Below are positions 1-8,668 of a DNA stretch of 32,490 nt, piece after piece. The notes beneath the pieces were generated by a model. It did no database searches. It was not told where the DNA came from and worked only from the letters and a program-made list of their open reading frames with translations. Origin of the DNA: Nitrospirota bacterium (GTDB lineage Bacteria; Nitrospirota; Thermodesulfovibrionia; Thermodesulfovibrionales; Dissulfurispiraceae). The DNA lies in the NCBI GenBank assembly GCA_016936655.1, contig JAFGXL010000023.1, forward strand, positions 1 to 32,490, given 5' to 3'. Every line of letters starts with the position of its first letter. The stretch's first letter is position 1. The position numbers were made by a program, and so were the translations under genes.

Positions 1-83
1 AGAGAAAGCCTAAAGTACCCAGGAGGCACCCACCTGTTTAAAACAGGGATCTGACTTCCATCAACACGGCAGGGCGGATTTCT
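1..83 (+). ncRNA. ssrS: 6S RNA, 3' part (5' end outside window)
   Basis: The first ~83 bases resemble the 3' half of bacterial 6S RNA, which binds the sigma70 RNA polymerase holoenzyme by mimicking an open promoter. The visible pattern is a GAGAAAGCCTAAA segment, a CACCCACCTG - AAA - CAGGGATCTGA hairpin typical of the 3' arm, and a closing strand CGGCAGGGCGGATTT. Its complementary 5' strand would lie before base 1. The position directly upstream of rny matches the zapA - 6S - rny order I recall from delta-proteobacterial genomes. The 3' end is approximate. The assignment rests on remembered consensus and context, not on a covariance-model search. Confidence 0.7.
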
Positions 84-417
84 ATTAACAGTTAGAGACA
101 GGTGATAACAGAGATTATCATCTATCCGTAACCGTTAGTATGGTTAGGGCAGCTACTTTTAAAAGACACATGATTAATAAAGGTAAACTGGAATTGAAAA
201 AGACTATACAAATAAGAATAGAAGACTTGATAATCAAGCAGATACGATCGGAATCTATCAGTCCTGGTGCTATTAAGCCCAGGACATCTTCTATATAGTC
301 TTTAATCCTCCGGCTTTCTTTATTACTGCCTGCCCAAAAAGCATTGCCTAATGCTACAGATTAGCATAGCTATTGCGACCACACCGGTTACATGAATATA
401 GAGGAGGTGTGTTAACA
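84..417 (+). other. Long untranslated leader of rny
   Basis: This 334-base stretch between the 6S RNA and rny has no convincing gene. It holds a short hairpin at 100-123 (9-bp stem with one G-U pair, 6-base loop), a possible multi-branched fold at 199-303 (separate entry) and the rny ribosome-binding site at 401-409. An in-frame TTG at 373 could extend rny by 15 residues but has no Shine-Dalgarno sequence. I could not identify a clear sigma70 promoter. Confidence 0.5.
199..303 (+). promoter_or_regulatory. Candidate multi-branched structured RNA in the rny leader
   Basis: A perfect 10-bp pairing joins 199-208 (AAAGACTATA) to 294-303 (TATAGTCTTT). A second 6-bp helix joins 220-225 to 287-292. 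Three local hairpins sit inside: 226-230/234-238, 240-243/253-256 and 261-267/279-285 (GTCCTGG with CCAGGAC). Together they form a closed multiloop about 115 bases upstream of the rny start. It matches no riboswitch class I know. AT-rich sequence folds by chance, so this is a structural hypothesis only. Confidence 0.3.
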
Positions 418-1983
418 ATGGAAATTAACTTAGTTGTAATTGCAATCGGTATCGGATTAGGTATCTTGTCCGGAATAGTTGTTTCAGTAATATACAGGGC
501 GAGCCTCAAATCCAGAAAGGTTGCTCTTGAGCAGGAACGCCAGAAGATGACGGATGATCTTAAGCGTGAGGCAGAGACCATAAGAAAAGAGGCTCTGATA
601 GCTGCAAAAGACCAAGCTTACCAGGCAAAGATCGAGGCTGAAAAAGAGATTCGCGAGAGGATGCGAGACCTAAACCAGCTGGAGAAGAGAACACGCCAGA
701 AAGAAGAACAGCTCGACCGCAAACTGGATCAATTCGAAAGAAGAGAGCAGGATCTCGCAAGAAAAGAGCGTGAAAACTCTAACCGCGAAAAGTCTATTTC
801 AGACAAAGAAGCTCAATACGAACAGCTTGTAAAAGATCAGATGCAGATACTCGAAAGAATATCATGCATAACTGCAGATGAGGCAAAAAAAGAGATTTTT
901 AGACGTATAGAAGAGGAAACAAGATTTGAGGCAGCCAAATTCGGCAAACAGATCGAGGATGAAGCTAGGGATCAGGCTGAAAAGAAAGCAAAAGAGATCA
1001 TCAGCGTTGCCATACAACGCTATTCAAGCGACTATGTAGCTGATGCTACAGTATCTGCTGTAAGCCTACCGGGCGATGAGATGAAGGGCAGAATCATCGG
1101 CAGAGAAGGCAGAAATATCCGCGCATTTGAGGCAGCAACAGGCGTTGATCTGATGATTGATGACACTCCTGAGCTCGTAACTCTTTCAGCACACGACCCC
1201 GTACGCAGAGAGATAGCAAGACTCTCGCTCGAAAGGCTAATAACAGATGGACGCATACATCCAGCCAGAATTGAAGAGCTGGTAGAGAAGGTAAAAAAAG
1301 AGGTAGATTCAACAATCCGAGAAGAGGGAGAAAAAGCTGTATTCGATTTAGGGCTCTCAGGAGTTCACCCAGAAATAATCAAGCTGATAGGCAGACTAAG
1401 GTACCGCACATCATACGGACAGAACATACTGCAGCACTCAAAAGAGGTTGCATATCTTGCGGGCATGATGGCCGGAGAGCTGAATGTAGATGTTAAGCTA
1501 GCAAAGAGGGCCGGACTGCTGCATGACATAGGCAAGGCTGTTGACCATGAGGTGGAAGGCTCGCACCAAGAGATCGGCGGAAATCTCGCAAAGAAGTACG
1601 GAGAGAATGAGTATGTTATCAACGGCATAGTCGCTCACCACGGAGAAGTTGAGTTCAACTGCGTTGAATCTGCGCTCGTTGCAGCAGGAGATGCGCTTTC
1701 AGCAGCAAGACCCGGAGTAAGAAGAGAGAGCATTGAGAACTACCTCAAGAGGCTCGAGAAGCTTGAAGATCTCGCTATGTCCTTTACAGGAGTAGAAAAG
1801 TGCTACGCGATACAGGCAGGAAGAGAGATAAGAATAATCGTAAAACCTGAGCAGGTTCAGGATGAGGCATGCGCTCTCATATCAAAAGACCTCGCAAGAA
1901 AGATTGAGTCAGAGATGACATATCCGGGTCAGGTAAAAGTAACAGTAATAAGGGAATCAAGATACACTGACTACGCAAAATAG
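418..1983 (+). CDS. rny: Ribonuclease Y
   Basis: Membrane-anchored endoribonuclease that starts decay of many mRNAs. The 521-aa product has the usual family length. In order it shows an N-terminal membrane segment (about residues 3-25), a long charged coiled coil (about 30-170), a KH RNA-binding domain containing [15 protein letters not shown], and an HD phosphohydrolase domain with [22 protein letters not shown] and the later VAHHGEVE. The ATG at 418 was chosen because GAGGAGGTG lies nine bases upstream and the protein then begins directly with the membrane helix, as in homologues. An upstream in-frame TTG at 373 has no ribosome-binding site. The ymdB-like gene follows after three bases, so the two are probably cotranscribed. 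Confidence 0.97.
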   Translation: MEINLVVIAIGIGLGILSGIVVSVIYRASLKSRKVALEQERQKMTDDLKREAETIRKEALIAAKDQAYQAKIEAEKEIRERMRDLNQLEKRTRQKEEQLDRKLDQFERREQDLARKERENSNREKSISDKEAQYEQLVKDQMQILERISCITADEAKKEIFRRIEEETRFEAAKFGKQIEDEARDQAEKKAKEIISVAIQRYSSDYVADATVSAVSLPGDEMKGRIIGREGRNIRAFEAATGVDLMIDDTPELVTLSAHDPVRREIARLSLERLITDGRIHPARIEELVEKVKKEVDSTIREEGEKAVFDLGLSGVHPEIIKLIGRLRYRTSYGQNILQHSKEVAYLAGMMAGELNVDVKLAKRAGLLHDIGKAVDHEVEGSHQEIGGNLAKKYGENEYVINGIVAHHGEVEFNCVESALVAAGDALSAARPGVRRESIENYLKRLEKLEDLAMSFTGVEKCYAIQAGREIRIIVKPEQVQDEACALISKDLARKIESEMTYPGQVKVTVIRESRYTDYAK

Positions 1984-1986
1984 AAT

Positions 1987-2766
1987 ATGAAAATACTCTT
2001 CATGGGTGACATAGTAGGCAAGACGGGCAGAGATGCTATAAAAAAGCTCCTGCCCAATCTTGTATCAATGTACAAGATTGATATTGTAATAGCAAACGGT
2101 GAAAATGCAGCCGGCGGATTCGGAATAACCGAATCAATAGCAGAAGAGCTCTTTGGCCTCGGCATACATGTGATAACAACAGGCAACCATGTGTGGGACA
2201 AAAAAGAGGCTGTATCTTATCTATCCAAAGAAAACCGCGTACTAAGACCGCTGAACTATCCCAAAGGCGCTCCGGGATATGGCAGCGTTGTTATAGAAAC
2301 AGCATCCGGGAAAAAAATAGCGGTTATGAATGTCTCAGGCAGAGTATTTATGAATCTCTTTGAGTGCCCCTTCAGAACTGCAAAAGCAGAAGCAGAAAAC
2401 CTAAAAAAAGAGACAGACACCATATTTGTAGATTTTCATGCTGAAGCCACATCAGAAAAAGTCGCATTCGGTTACTATATGGACGGACTCGTAAGCGCTA
2501 TTGTCGGCACTCACACCCATGTGCAGACAGCTGATGAAAAGATTCTTCCCGGCGGCACAGCCTACATAACTGACGTTGGCATGACCGGACCGCATACATC
2601 AGTAATCGGTATCGAAAAAGAGCAGATTATAGAGAAATTCCTCTACCATATGCCCATGAAGTATGAAGTGGCAGGAGGCAAGGGTCTTCTATGTGCTGTT
2701 GTAGTAGAGACCGACGACAAGACAGGAAAGGCAACTGCTATACAGCGCCTCATGCTGACGAATTGA
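1987..2766 (+). CDS. ymdB: YmdB-family metallophosphoesterase (TIGR00282 type)
   Basis: 259-aa cytosolic metallophosphoesterase of the YmdB family. Bacillus members hydrolyse 2',3'- or 3',5'-cyclic nucleotides and affect RNase Y-dependent gene expression. Metal-site motifs are in place: MGDIVGKTGR at the N-terminus, NGENAAGG, TGNHVWD and the C-terminal GTHTHVQTAD. The length is normal. The gene starts three bases after the rny stop and has no strong ribosome-binding site of its own, so translational coupling to rny is likely. The rny-ymdB pairing is widely conserved and supports a joint role in RNA turnover, although the natural substrate cannot be told from sequence. Confidence 0.93.
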   Translation: MKILFMGDIVGKTGRDAIKKLLPNLVSMYKIDIVIANGENAAGGFGITESIAEELFGLGIHVITTGNHVWDKKEAVSYLSKENRVLRPLNYPKGAPGYGSVVIETASGKKIAVMNVSGRVFMNLFECPFRTAKAEAENLKKETDTIFVDFHAEATSEKVAFGYYMDGLVSAIVGTHTHVQTADEKILPGGTAYITDVGMTGPHTSVIGIEKEQIIEKFLYHMPMKYEVAGGKGLLCAVVVETDDKTGKATAIQRLMLTN

Positions 2767-3140
2767 TCAGAATAAATCTTTTTACACATCACTAAAAAAT
2801 CATCTACATGTTCCCTCTTTCATTTATCCTATTAGATATTCAGCAAGAATAATAAAATATTATTAGTTTATTATGATGTACCGTGATTTAATTTGGGGAC
2901 AATAAACCTGAAAAATCAAATTGAACTTACCTAAGCATACTCATTTTTTATTTCTCATACTAGAAAAAAGTCCAATAAAACTAAATTTAAAGAAACAACG
3001 CTGTTATTGAATACATCAACAAACCTAAGTTGCATACTCCACTAAAAGGGACTATGCTAAAAATAGGATTACTAAGAGGGGAACTCAGCTCAATATGAAC
3101 TGATAATTGTACCAACTAATTTAGTTCAAAAGGAGCAGAC
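2767..3140 (+). other. AT-rich intergenic region upstream of the molybdoenzyme operon
   Basis: 374 bases, clearly more AT-rich than the genes on either side, with no supported gene or RNA. It contains an imperfect palindrome of AATAATA/TATTATT type near 2850-2870. It also holds TTAATTTGGGGACAATAA at 2888-2905, which has an imperfect same-orientation partner downstream of the operon at 6310-6326. An AAAGGAG ribosome-binding site sits just before the ATG at 3141. I see no convincing promoter or terminator. Confidence 0.5.
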
Positions 3141-5582
3141 ATGGGAAAAGAACGCAAGTTGACTAGAAGAACATTTATTAAAAGCAGCGCTGTAGCAGGA
3201 GCTGCGGCAGCTGTATCCCCTGAGCTACTGCACCAGATATACAGCGATTCCGCAGATGCAAGGATGAATTCTCTCGATTACGACAAAGTTGTAAGAACTG
3301 CCTGCTCACCCTCTTGCGCCGGGCAGGTATGCGGATTGAATGCATTTGTAAAGAATGGCAAAATCATAAAGATTGAGCCTGCAGAATTTCCTGACCCAAA
3401 ATACAAACGAATATGCCTCAAGGGATTATCTCATCTGGAACGCACCTATCACCCTGATCGCCTCAAATATCCGATGAAACGCATAGGCAAACGAGGTGAA
3501 GGGAAGTGGCAGCGCATATCCTGGGACGAGGCATTAGATACAATTGCCTCCAGAATAACTGAAATTAAAGAAAAGCATGGCAGCGATTCACTTGTTTTCA
3601 TGCCGGTTGGAGGCGGAACAAGTACAGTTCTCAATAGCAGATCCGGTTGGCGCCTTGCTAACCTTTTAGATGCACAAGCAGTAGCATCAATATCACTTCA
3701 TGGAGATCTGGCAGTTGGAAACCTTATGACTTTGAGCTGGAAAGGCGGCACCCCGCGCGGTTCACTGCTCGGATATACTGAACCTTCTGATTACAAAAAC
3801 TCCAAGCTTATCATTCTCTAGGGTGAAAACACATCCGAATCGAGAATGATGGATATGCATTTTATGTACGATGCTATGGACAATGGAGCAAAAATAGTCT
3901 CAATTGATCCGAGATTTACATCAACCGCAGCAAAAGTCAATCAATGGATACCGATCAAACCCGGCACTGATGGAGCACTTGCGCTTTCAATGATGCATGT
4001 GATCGTAGACAAAAATCTCCATGACAAGAGCTTTATTGCCAAGTATACTGTCGGGCCATTTCTTGTCAGAAGCGATAATGGCATGTTTCTCCGGGATAAA
4101 GACATAAATGAAAAAGGCGGAGATGCCTACCTGGTATATGACATTGCAGGCGACAAACTCGATCATTCAGCTAAAAATGCAGAACCAGCATTAATCGCTA
4201 AAAGAGAAGTCACACTCAAGAACGGATCAAAGATAACTGTAGAAACAGCATTTTCACTACTTAAAAAACTTGCTGACAAATATCCTCCAGATCTTGCATC
4301 TAAAATCACAACTATACCTGCAGCTCAAATTGAAGCCTTAGCTGTAGAATACGCCAAAACAAAACCAAGCCTTATACGCATTGGGAGATCATTCCATGTA
4401 TATATGGATGGGCACAATGCTCAGAGGGCTGTAATCACGCTCGGGGCACTCACTGGAAATATCGGTAACTCTGGCGGTGGAGTTCTCCATGGAGGAGGCA
4501 CTCAGGCGATTGGAGGATCTGCACTGTCTCGATTCAACATGAAGGAATTTCTCAGTCCTACAGGCAAACCGCTAAAAGTGCTTCCTGGTCTTCACCTGAC
4601 AGGGAATCCAGAAATCGCAAAAAGGACAAAATTTCTCTGGGTATCGGGCAAAAACCCGATTAACCAGTCTCCAGCAAAAAACAAGTTCATAAATGAAATA
4701 CTTCCAAACTATGAGTTTTTTGTTGTTATGGATCAGTTCATGACAGTTACAGCTGAGCATGCCGACATTGTTCTTCCAGCATGCTCATGGTTTGAAAAAA
4801 CTGATATAGCTGTTGCTGTTCACTACTACCTGCAGCTACAGCAAAAAGCAATTGAACCGCTGCATGAGGCCAGACCAGAAATAGAAGTTTATGGCCAAAT
4901 TGCAAATAGACTTGGTTTTGGAAAATATTTTGAAAAAACCAGTGAGGAATGGCTCGAACTTCTGCTCAACAATCCAAGAGCAACAGAGCTTCAGGGAATC
5001 ACACTGGAGAAGCTAAAGAAAGGTGCTTGCAGAATCAATGTTCCAGATCCATATATCGGATGGTCAGATAAAAAGTTCCTTACTGATTCGCAGAGAGTGG
5101 AATTTTATGTAGAGTGGCTTAAAGAGTACGGAGAAGAACTCCCGCTATTTAAAGATCCATACGAAGTTTCCTCCAAAAATCCGCTCTATAAAAAATACCC
5201 CCTAATGTTCCAGCAGGGGCATACACGCTACTACGCCCACTCTCAGTTCGGCGCATATAACCCCTCTATGCTCGAACTGCATCCAGAACCTATGATGAGC
5301 ATCCACCCCTCGGATGCAAAATCAAGAGGCATTAAAACTGGTGATATTGTTTCGATGTTCAACGATAGGGGCAAGCTTAGCTGCAAGGCTCTGGTTACTG
5401 AGGGGATTGTTCCAGGGTGTGTCCATATACCAGAGGGATGGTGGCCTAGACACTATCGTGGGGGACATCACAACGAACTCACTCATGACACCATGACAAA
5501 AGCGACTTCACAGAATGTCAAATTACGTCGTGAATCGAACAGTCCATTTTACGATGTCCTGGTTCAAGTAAAAAAGGCCTAA
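3141..5582 (+). pseudogene. Molybdopterin oxidoreductase catalytic subunit (DmsA-like) interrupted by an in-frame TAG
   Basis: Reads as one 813-residue protein, close to DmsA length, if the TAG at 3819-3821 (codon 227) is ignored. Both halves are in the same frame. The N-terminus carries a twin-arginine signal (TRRTFIK plus an Ala-rich stretch), so export is expected. An Fe-S motif CSPSCAGQVC...CLKG follows, then the molybdopterin-binding core and a C-terminal MopB-type domain (NDRGKLSCKALVTEG). At the stop the sequence runs LIIL-TAG-GENTSESRMMD, where relatives generally have Trp, so one G-to-A change explains it. The downstream half shows no frameshift and looks conserved, which argues for recent inactivation, read-through or a base error. 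The substrate (DMSO, polysulfide or another) cannot be assigned. No membrane-anchor subunit gene follows. Confidence 0.8.
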
Positions 5583-5594
5583 CGGAGGATGACT

Positions 5595-6197
5595 ATGAAA
5601 AAACAATACGGGTTGGTTATAGATCTAAGAAGATGTTTTTGATGCAATACATGCACAATCGCCTGCAGAATGGAAAACAGTACTAAGATTGGGATTCGTC
5701 TTGCGGAGGTATACACTGTTGGTGCCAATTGGAACATAAACGATGTACCGGCCGGCAAGTTCCCAAATCTGAAAATGTACTATCTGCCTCTAATGTGCAA
5801 CCACTGTGATGACCCTCCATGCAAAAAAAATCTGCCTGCAAAAATAACCAAAAGAGATGACGGCGTCGTCTATCTTAACAACAACAAGGGCAAGAAAGAA
5901 GATACGAGCGCATGTCCCTACAACCGTATCCTGTGGGATGAAAAATCGAAAACACTGATAAAGTGCGACCTCTGCATGAGCAGAATTAATGAAGGAAAGC
6001 AGCCTCTGTGTGTCGAGAGTTGTCCATCAAAAGCCCGACATTTTGGCGACCTCAAAGATACAAACAGCGAGGTATCAAAACTAGTCAAAGAGCACAGCGC
6101 AAAACCGCTATTCCCTCAGCTAAACACGAAGCCTTCAGTGCTTTACATAATGCCCAGAGGTAGTGAGAATAAAGCGGTTGGAGATTCCCCGATTTAG
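5595..6197 (+). pseudogene. Fe-S electron-transfer subunit (DmsB-like) with an in-frame TGA
   Basis: A 200-residue reading frame of DmsB size beginning MKKQYGLVIDLRRCF, with GGAGG six bases before the ATG at 5595. TGA at 5640-5642 (codon 16) falls inside the first cluster motif, CF-TGA-CNTCTIAC, where relatives usually have Gly, so one change from GGA explains it. Downstream, CNHCDDPPC lacks its usual fourth Cys (KKNLPA where KxCP is expected). The next motif, normally CxxCxxCxxxCP, is reduced to one ACP after GKKEDTS. The last motif, CDLC...CVESCP, is intact. About half the expected cluster ligands are therefore missing, in addition to the stop. It lies 12 bases after the catalytic subunit and would have been its electron-transfer partner. 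No membrane anchor is present. Confidence 0.75.
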
Positions 6198-6206
6198 TTC
6201 ATACAC

Positions 6207-6243
6207 GGTGATCAGGATATAAAAACTTTATATCCTGATCACC
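6207..6243. repeat. Perfect long inverted repeat between convergent genes
   Basis: GGTGATCAGGATATAAA at 6207-6223 pairs perfectly with 6227-6243, giving a 17-bp stem and a 3-base loop. It begins nine bases after the small-subunit stop and faces hypD on the other strand. No T-run follows on either strand, so it is not a textbook intrinsic terminator. It could still block read-through or protect 3' ends, or be a leftover of a mobile element. Confidence 0.8.
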
Positions 6244-6357
6244 AATCAAAAATAATACTAACACTGAATTAATCGGAAAAACAGAAATCAGGGATACTAA
6301 AAAATGGGGTTAAATCGGGACACTAATTTGTTTTATATATTTTATAATTAAACTAAA

Positions 6358-7407
6358 TCAGCTTCTGTATTTGTAGTAGGCTGCGCAGCTTCCTTCTGTA
6401 CTCACCATGCATGCGCCTATCGGTCTTTCTGGAGTGCATGCCTTGCCAAACAGGTTGCACTCTGACGGCAGCTTAACACCTCTGAGAACAAGCCCGCACA
6501 TACAGCCCTTTGGTTCAGGGCACTCAACAACGCCGGAAAGATCGAAAACTGCCTCAGCATCCCTTCTGCGCCACTCATCGCGTATGCTAAGCCCGCTGCC
6601 GGGCAGTACGCCTATGCCGCGCCAATATGCATCAACGGGTTCAAAATACTTCTCCATAAAACCCACAGCATTAGGATTGCCTATTTCGCTAACAACCTTT
6701 TTGTACTGGATTTCTACTGATGCCCTGCCTGATGCGGTCTGAGAGATCAGCATTGCTATTGAAGCAAGTATGTCATCTGCATCAAAACCTGTGACAACGC
6801 AGGGTCTGTTAAACTTTTCAGGTATAAAATCGTAAGGCTTTGTGCCTATGATAGTGCTAACATGGCCAGGCAGTACAAAGCCGTCTATATTAACATCCTC
6901 AGACTGAAGCAGCACCTCAAGCGCAGGAGGCACAATTTTGTGAACAGAGTATAGGTAAAAGTTCTCTATCCCAAGCCTGTCAGCCTCAGAGAGTGTTGCA
7001 GCAGCAGCAGGAGCTGTGGTCTCGAATCCTGCTCCAAAAAACACCACTTTTTTATCTGGATTCTCTTTAGCTATCTTCAAGCTGTCGAGCGGTGAATATA
7101 CGATCCGTATATCCGCGCCCTCAGCCTTCACCTCTGACAGCGAGAGCTTCCCGCCGGGCACACGCATCATATCTCCAAATGTGGTGAGTATGGCATCATC
7201 CTGTCTGGCAATTGTTATCGCTTTGTCTACATCCTTGATTGATGTTACGCATACAGGGCATCCAGGCCCGCTGAGCAGCTTTATGCCATGCGGCAGCATT
7301 GATCTAATGCCGTGCTTAAATATTGCTACTGTGTGTGTACCGCAAACCTCCATAAAGTTCAGAGGTCTGTCTATTTTTTTGTTAAGTTTTTTTATGGTCT
7401 CGATCAT
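6358..7407 (-). CDS. hypD: Hydrogenase maturation protein HypD
   Basis: 349-aa Fe-S protein that, with HypC, assembles the Fe(CN)2CO group of [NiFe]-hydrogenases in the cytosol. The family motifs are clear: NFMEVCGTHT near the N-terminus, GPGCPVCVT, the central LPGHVS and VTGFDADDI segments, and the C-terminal Cys-rich region (CMCGLVLRG, SECNLFGKAC, GACMVSTEGSC) that holds the 4Fe-4S cluster. The length is close to the usual ~360. It is the last gene of a minus-strand run, 25 bases after moeA, and no other hyp gene or hydrogenase subunit is in this window. Its partners must be elsewhere if it is functional. The ribosome-binding site is weak. Confidence 0.95.
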   Translation of the reverse strand: MIETIKKLNKKIDRPLNFMEVCGTHTVAIFKHGIRSMLPHGIKLLSGPGCPVCVTSIKDVDKAITIARQDDAILTTFGDMMRVPGGKLSLSEVKAEGADIRIVYSPLDSLKIAKENPDKKVVFFGAGFETTAPAAAATLSEADRLGIENFYLYSVHKIVPPALEVLLQSEDVNIDGFVLPGHVSTIIGTKPYDFIPEKFNRPCVVTGFDADDILASIAMLISQTASGRASVEIQYKKVVSEIGNPNAVGFMEKYFEPVDAYWRGIGVLPGSGLSIRDEWRRRDAEAVFDLSGVVECPEPKGCMCGLVLRGVKLPSECNLFGKACTPERPIGACMVSTEGSCAAYYKYRS

Positions 7408-7432
7408 GGGTTTAAGTATAACAGATCAGTTT

Positions 7433-8668
7433 TTAAAACATCCTGACTATTGTCTCTTCTCCTGCCTGCAGTCCAAGTTTGCTGCCGGGAATAACTACTA
7501 TGCCATCAGCTTTCACAAGTGTTGTGATGAGTCCTGATTTGCCCAGCACAGGCGCAGCGTAGAGAACACCGTCTTTCACTTCAAGGCTGACTCTAACATG
7601 ATCTTCCCTGCCTGCTGATGATGCTATAGATTTTGACATTACAGCACGTAAAATTCCGCTCTCAATTGTGCTTTCTGGCATACCGCATATTTTTGAGAGA
7701 ACCGGTCTGATAAAAATGTTGAAGCATACTACTGTGGCAGCTGGATGTCCTGGCAGTCCAAATACTGCCTTGTTATTAACAACCGCTCCTATCATAGGTT
7801 TGCCGGGCTTTATAGAAACACCATGAAATAGCACTCCGGGGCTTCCGATATCATTAATGATAGAGGATGTCATATCTTTTGTGCCTGCTGATGTACCGCC
7901 TGTAAGAAGCACCATGTCAGATTCAGCAAGAGCTTGCGACAGTGCATCCCTGATTGTGCTGTAATCATCCCTGAATATTCCGAGCCTCTTGGGTATGCCA
8001 CCATACTTTTGGATAAGTCCGGATAGAGTATATGAATTTATATCCCTTACATGCCCTGGTTTCAGCTTTTCTGATGCAGAAACTATTTCATCACCTGTTG
8101 ATATTATAGAGACAATAGGTTTTTTGAACACCTTAATTTCTGTAATGCCTATGCCTGCCAAAGCGCCCACATCCTGCGGCTTGAGCCTTTTACCTTTCTC
8201 CAGCACCAGAGAGGATGCTGATATATCATCACCTCTTCTGATCACATTTTCATACAAGGGAACAGAGCGGAGAATCTCTATCAATCCTCCTGAGGCAATC
8301 TGCACATGTTCAAGCATTACAACTGCATCTGCTCCTTTTGGCAGCATTCCTCCTGTAGGAATTTTTGCTGTTGTGCCTTTTGCGAGTGCAAAGTCAGGTT
8401 CATCACCCATAAATATTTCATGGGTGAGCTGCAGATAAGCAGGCATGGTCTCTTTAGCGCCGAATGTGTCTGATGAAGCAACTGCATAGCCGTCAACAGT
8501 AGAACGGTCGAATCCGGGTAGGTCTTCCTGTGAGAATATATCCTTGGCAAGAACTCTGTTATATGCATTCTCCAGCCCTGTATTTTCATATTCAGGGTGT
8601 ATTTCTGACAATGCATCAAGCACTCTGTCAAGAGCATCTTGGGGCATCAGATAATTTTTATCAAACAT
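7433..8668 (-). CDS. moeA: Molybdopterin molybdenumtransferase MoeA
   Basis: 411-aa cytosolic enzyme that inserts molybdate into adenylylated molybdopterin to finish molybdenum cofactor. Domain order fits the family: an N-terminal segment with FDRSTVDGYAV, the GTTAKIPTGGMLPKGADAVV region, a central MoCF-binding domain with ISTGDEIV and LLTGGTSAGTKDMT, FGLPGHPAATVV, and a C-terminal beta domain. The start at 8668 has GGAAG just upstream and overlaps the preceding phospholipase C-like gene by eight bases, so translation is coupled. The cofactor would serve molybdoenzymes such as the one now interrupted at 3141-6197, but moeA itself looks fully intact, so other molybdoenzymes are probably in use. 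Confidence 0.95.
   Translation of the reverse strand: MFDKNYLMPQDALDRVLDALSEIHPEYENTGLENAYNRVLAKDIFSQEDLPGFDRSTVDGYAVASSDTFGAKETMPAYLQLTHEIFMGDEPDFALAKGTTAKIPTGGMLPKGADAVVMLEHVQIASGGLIEILRSVPLYENVIRRGDDISASSLVLEKGKRLKPQDVGALAGIGITEIKVFKKPIVSIISTGDEIVSASEKLKPGHVRDINSYTLSGLIQKYGGIPKRLGIFRDDYSTIRDALSQALAESDMVLLTGGTSAGTKDMTSSIINDIGSPGVLFHGVSIKPGKPMIGAVVNNKAVFGLPGHPAATVVCFNIFIRPVLSKICGMPESTIESGILRAVMSKSIASSAGREDHVRVSLEVKDGVLYAAPVLGKSGLITTLVKADGIVVIPGSKLGLQAGEETIVRMF

Noticed and set aside
220-292. A 73-base tRNA-like span in the rny leader
   Set aside because: The arms do not fit a cloverleaf: the first loop has three bases, the third hairpin is 25 bases long and lacks TTCGA, and the acceptor pairing is only six bases.
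373-417. 15-codon TTG-initiated extension of rny
   Set aside because: No Shine-Dalgarno before the TTG, whereas GAGGAGGTG stands nine bases before the ATG at 418, which starts directly with the membrane helix seen in homologues.
5640-5642. Genome-wide recoding of TGA as Gly
   Set aside because: TGA ends many intact genes in this window (ymdB, hypD, mutS, coaE, clpC), so it is a normal stop codon here.
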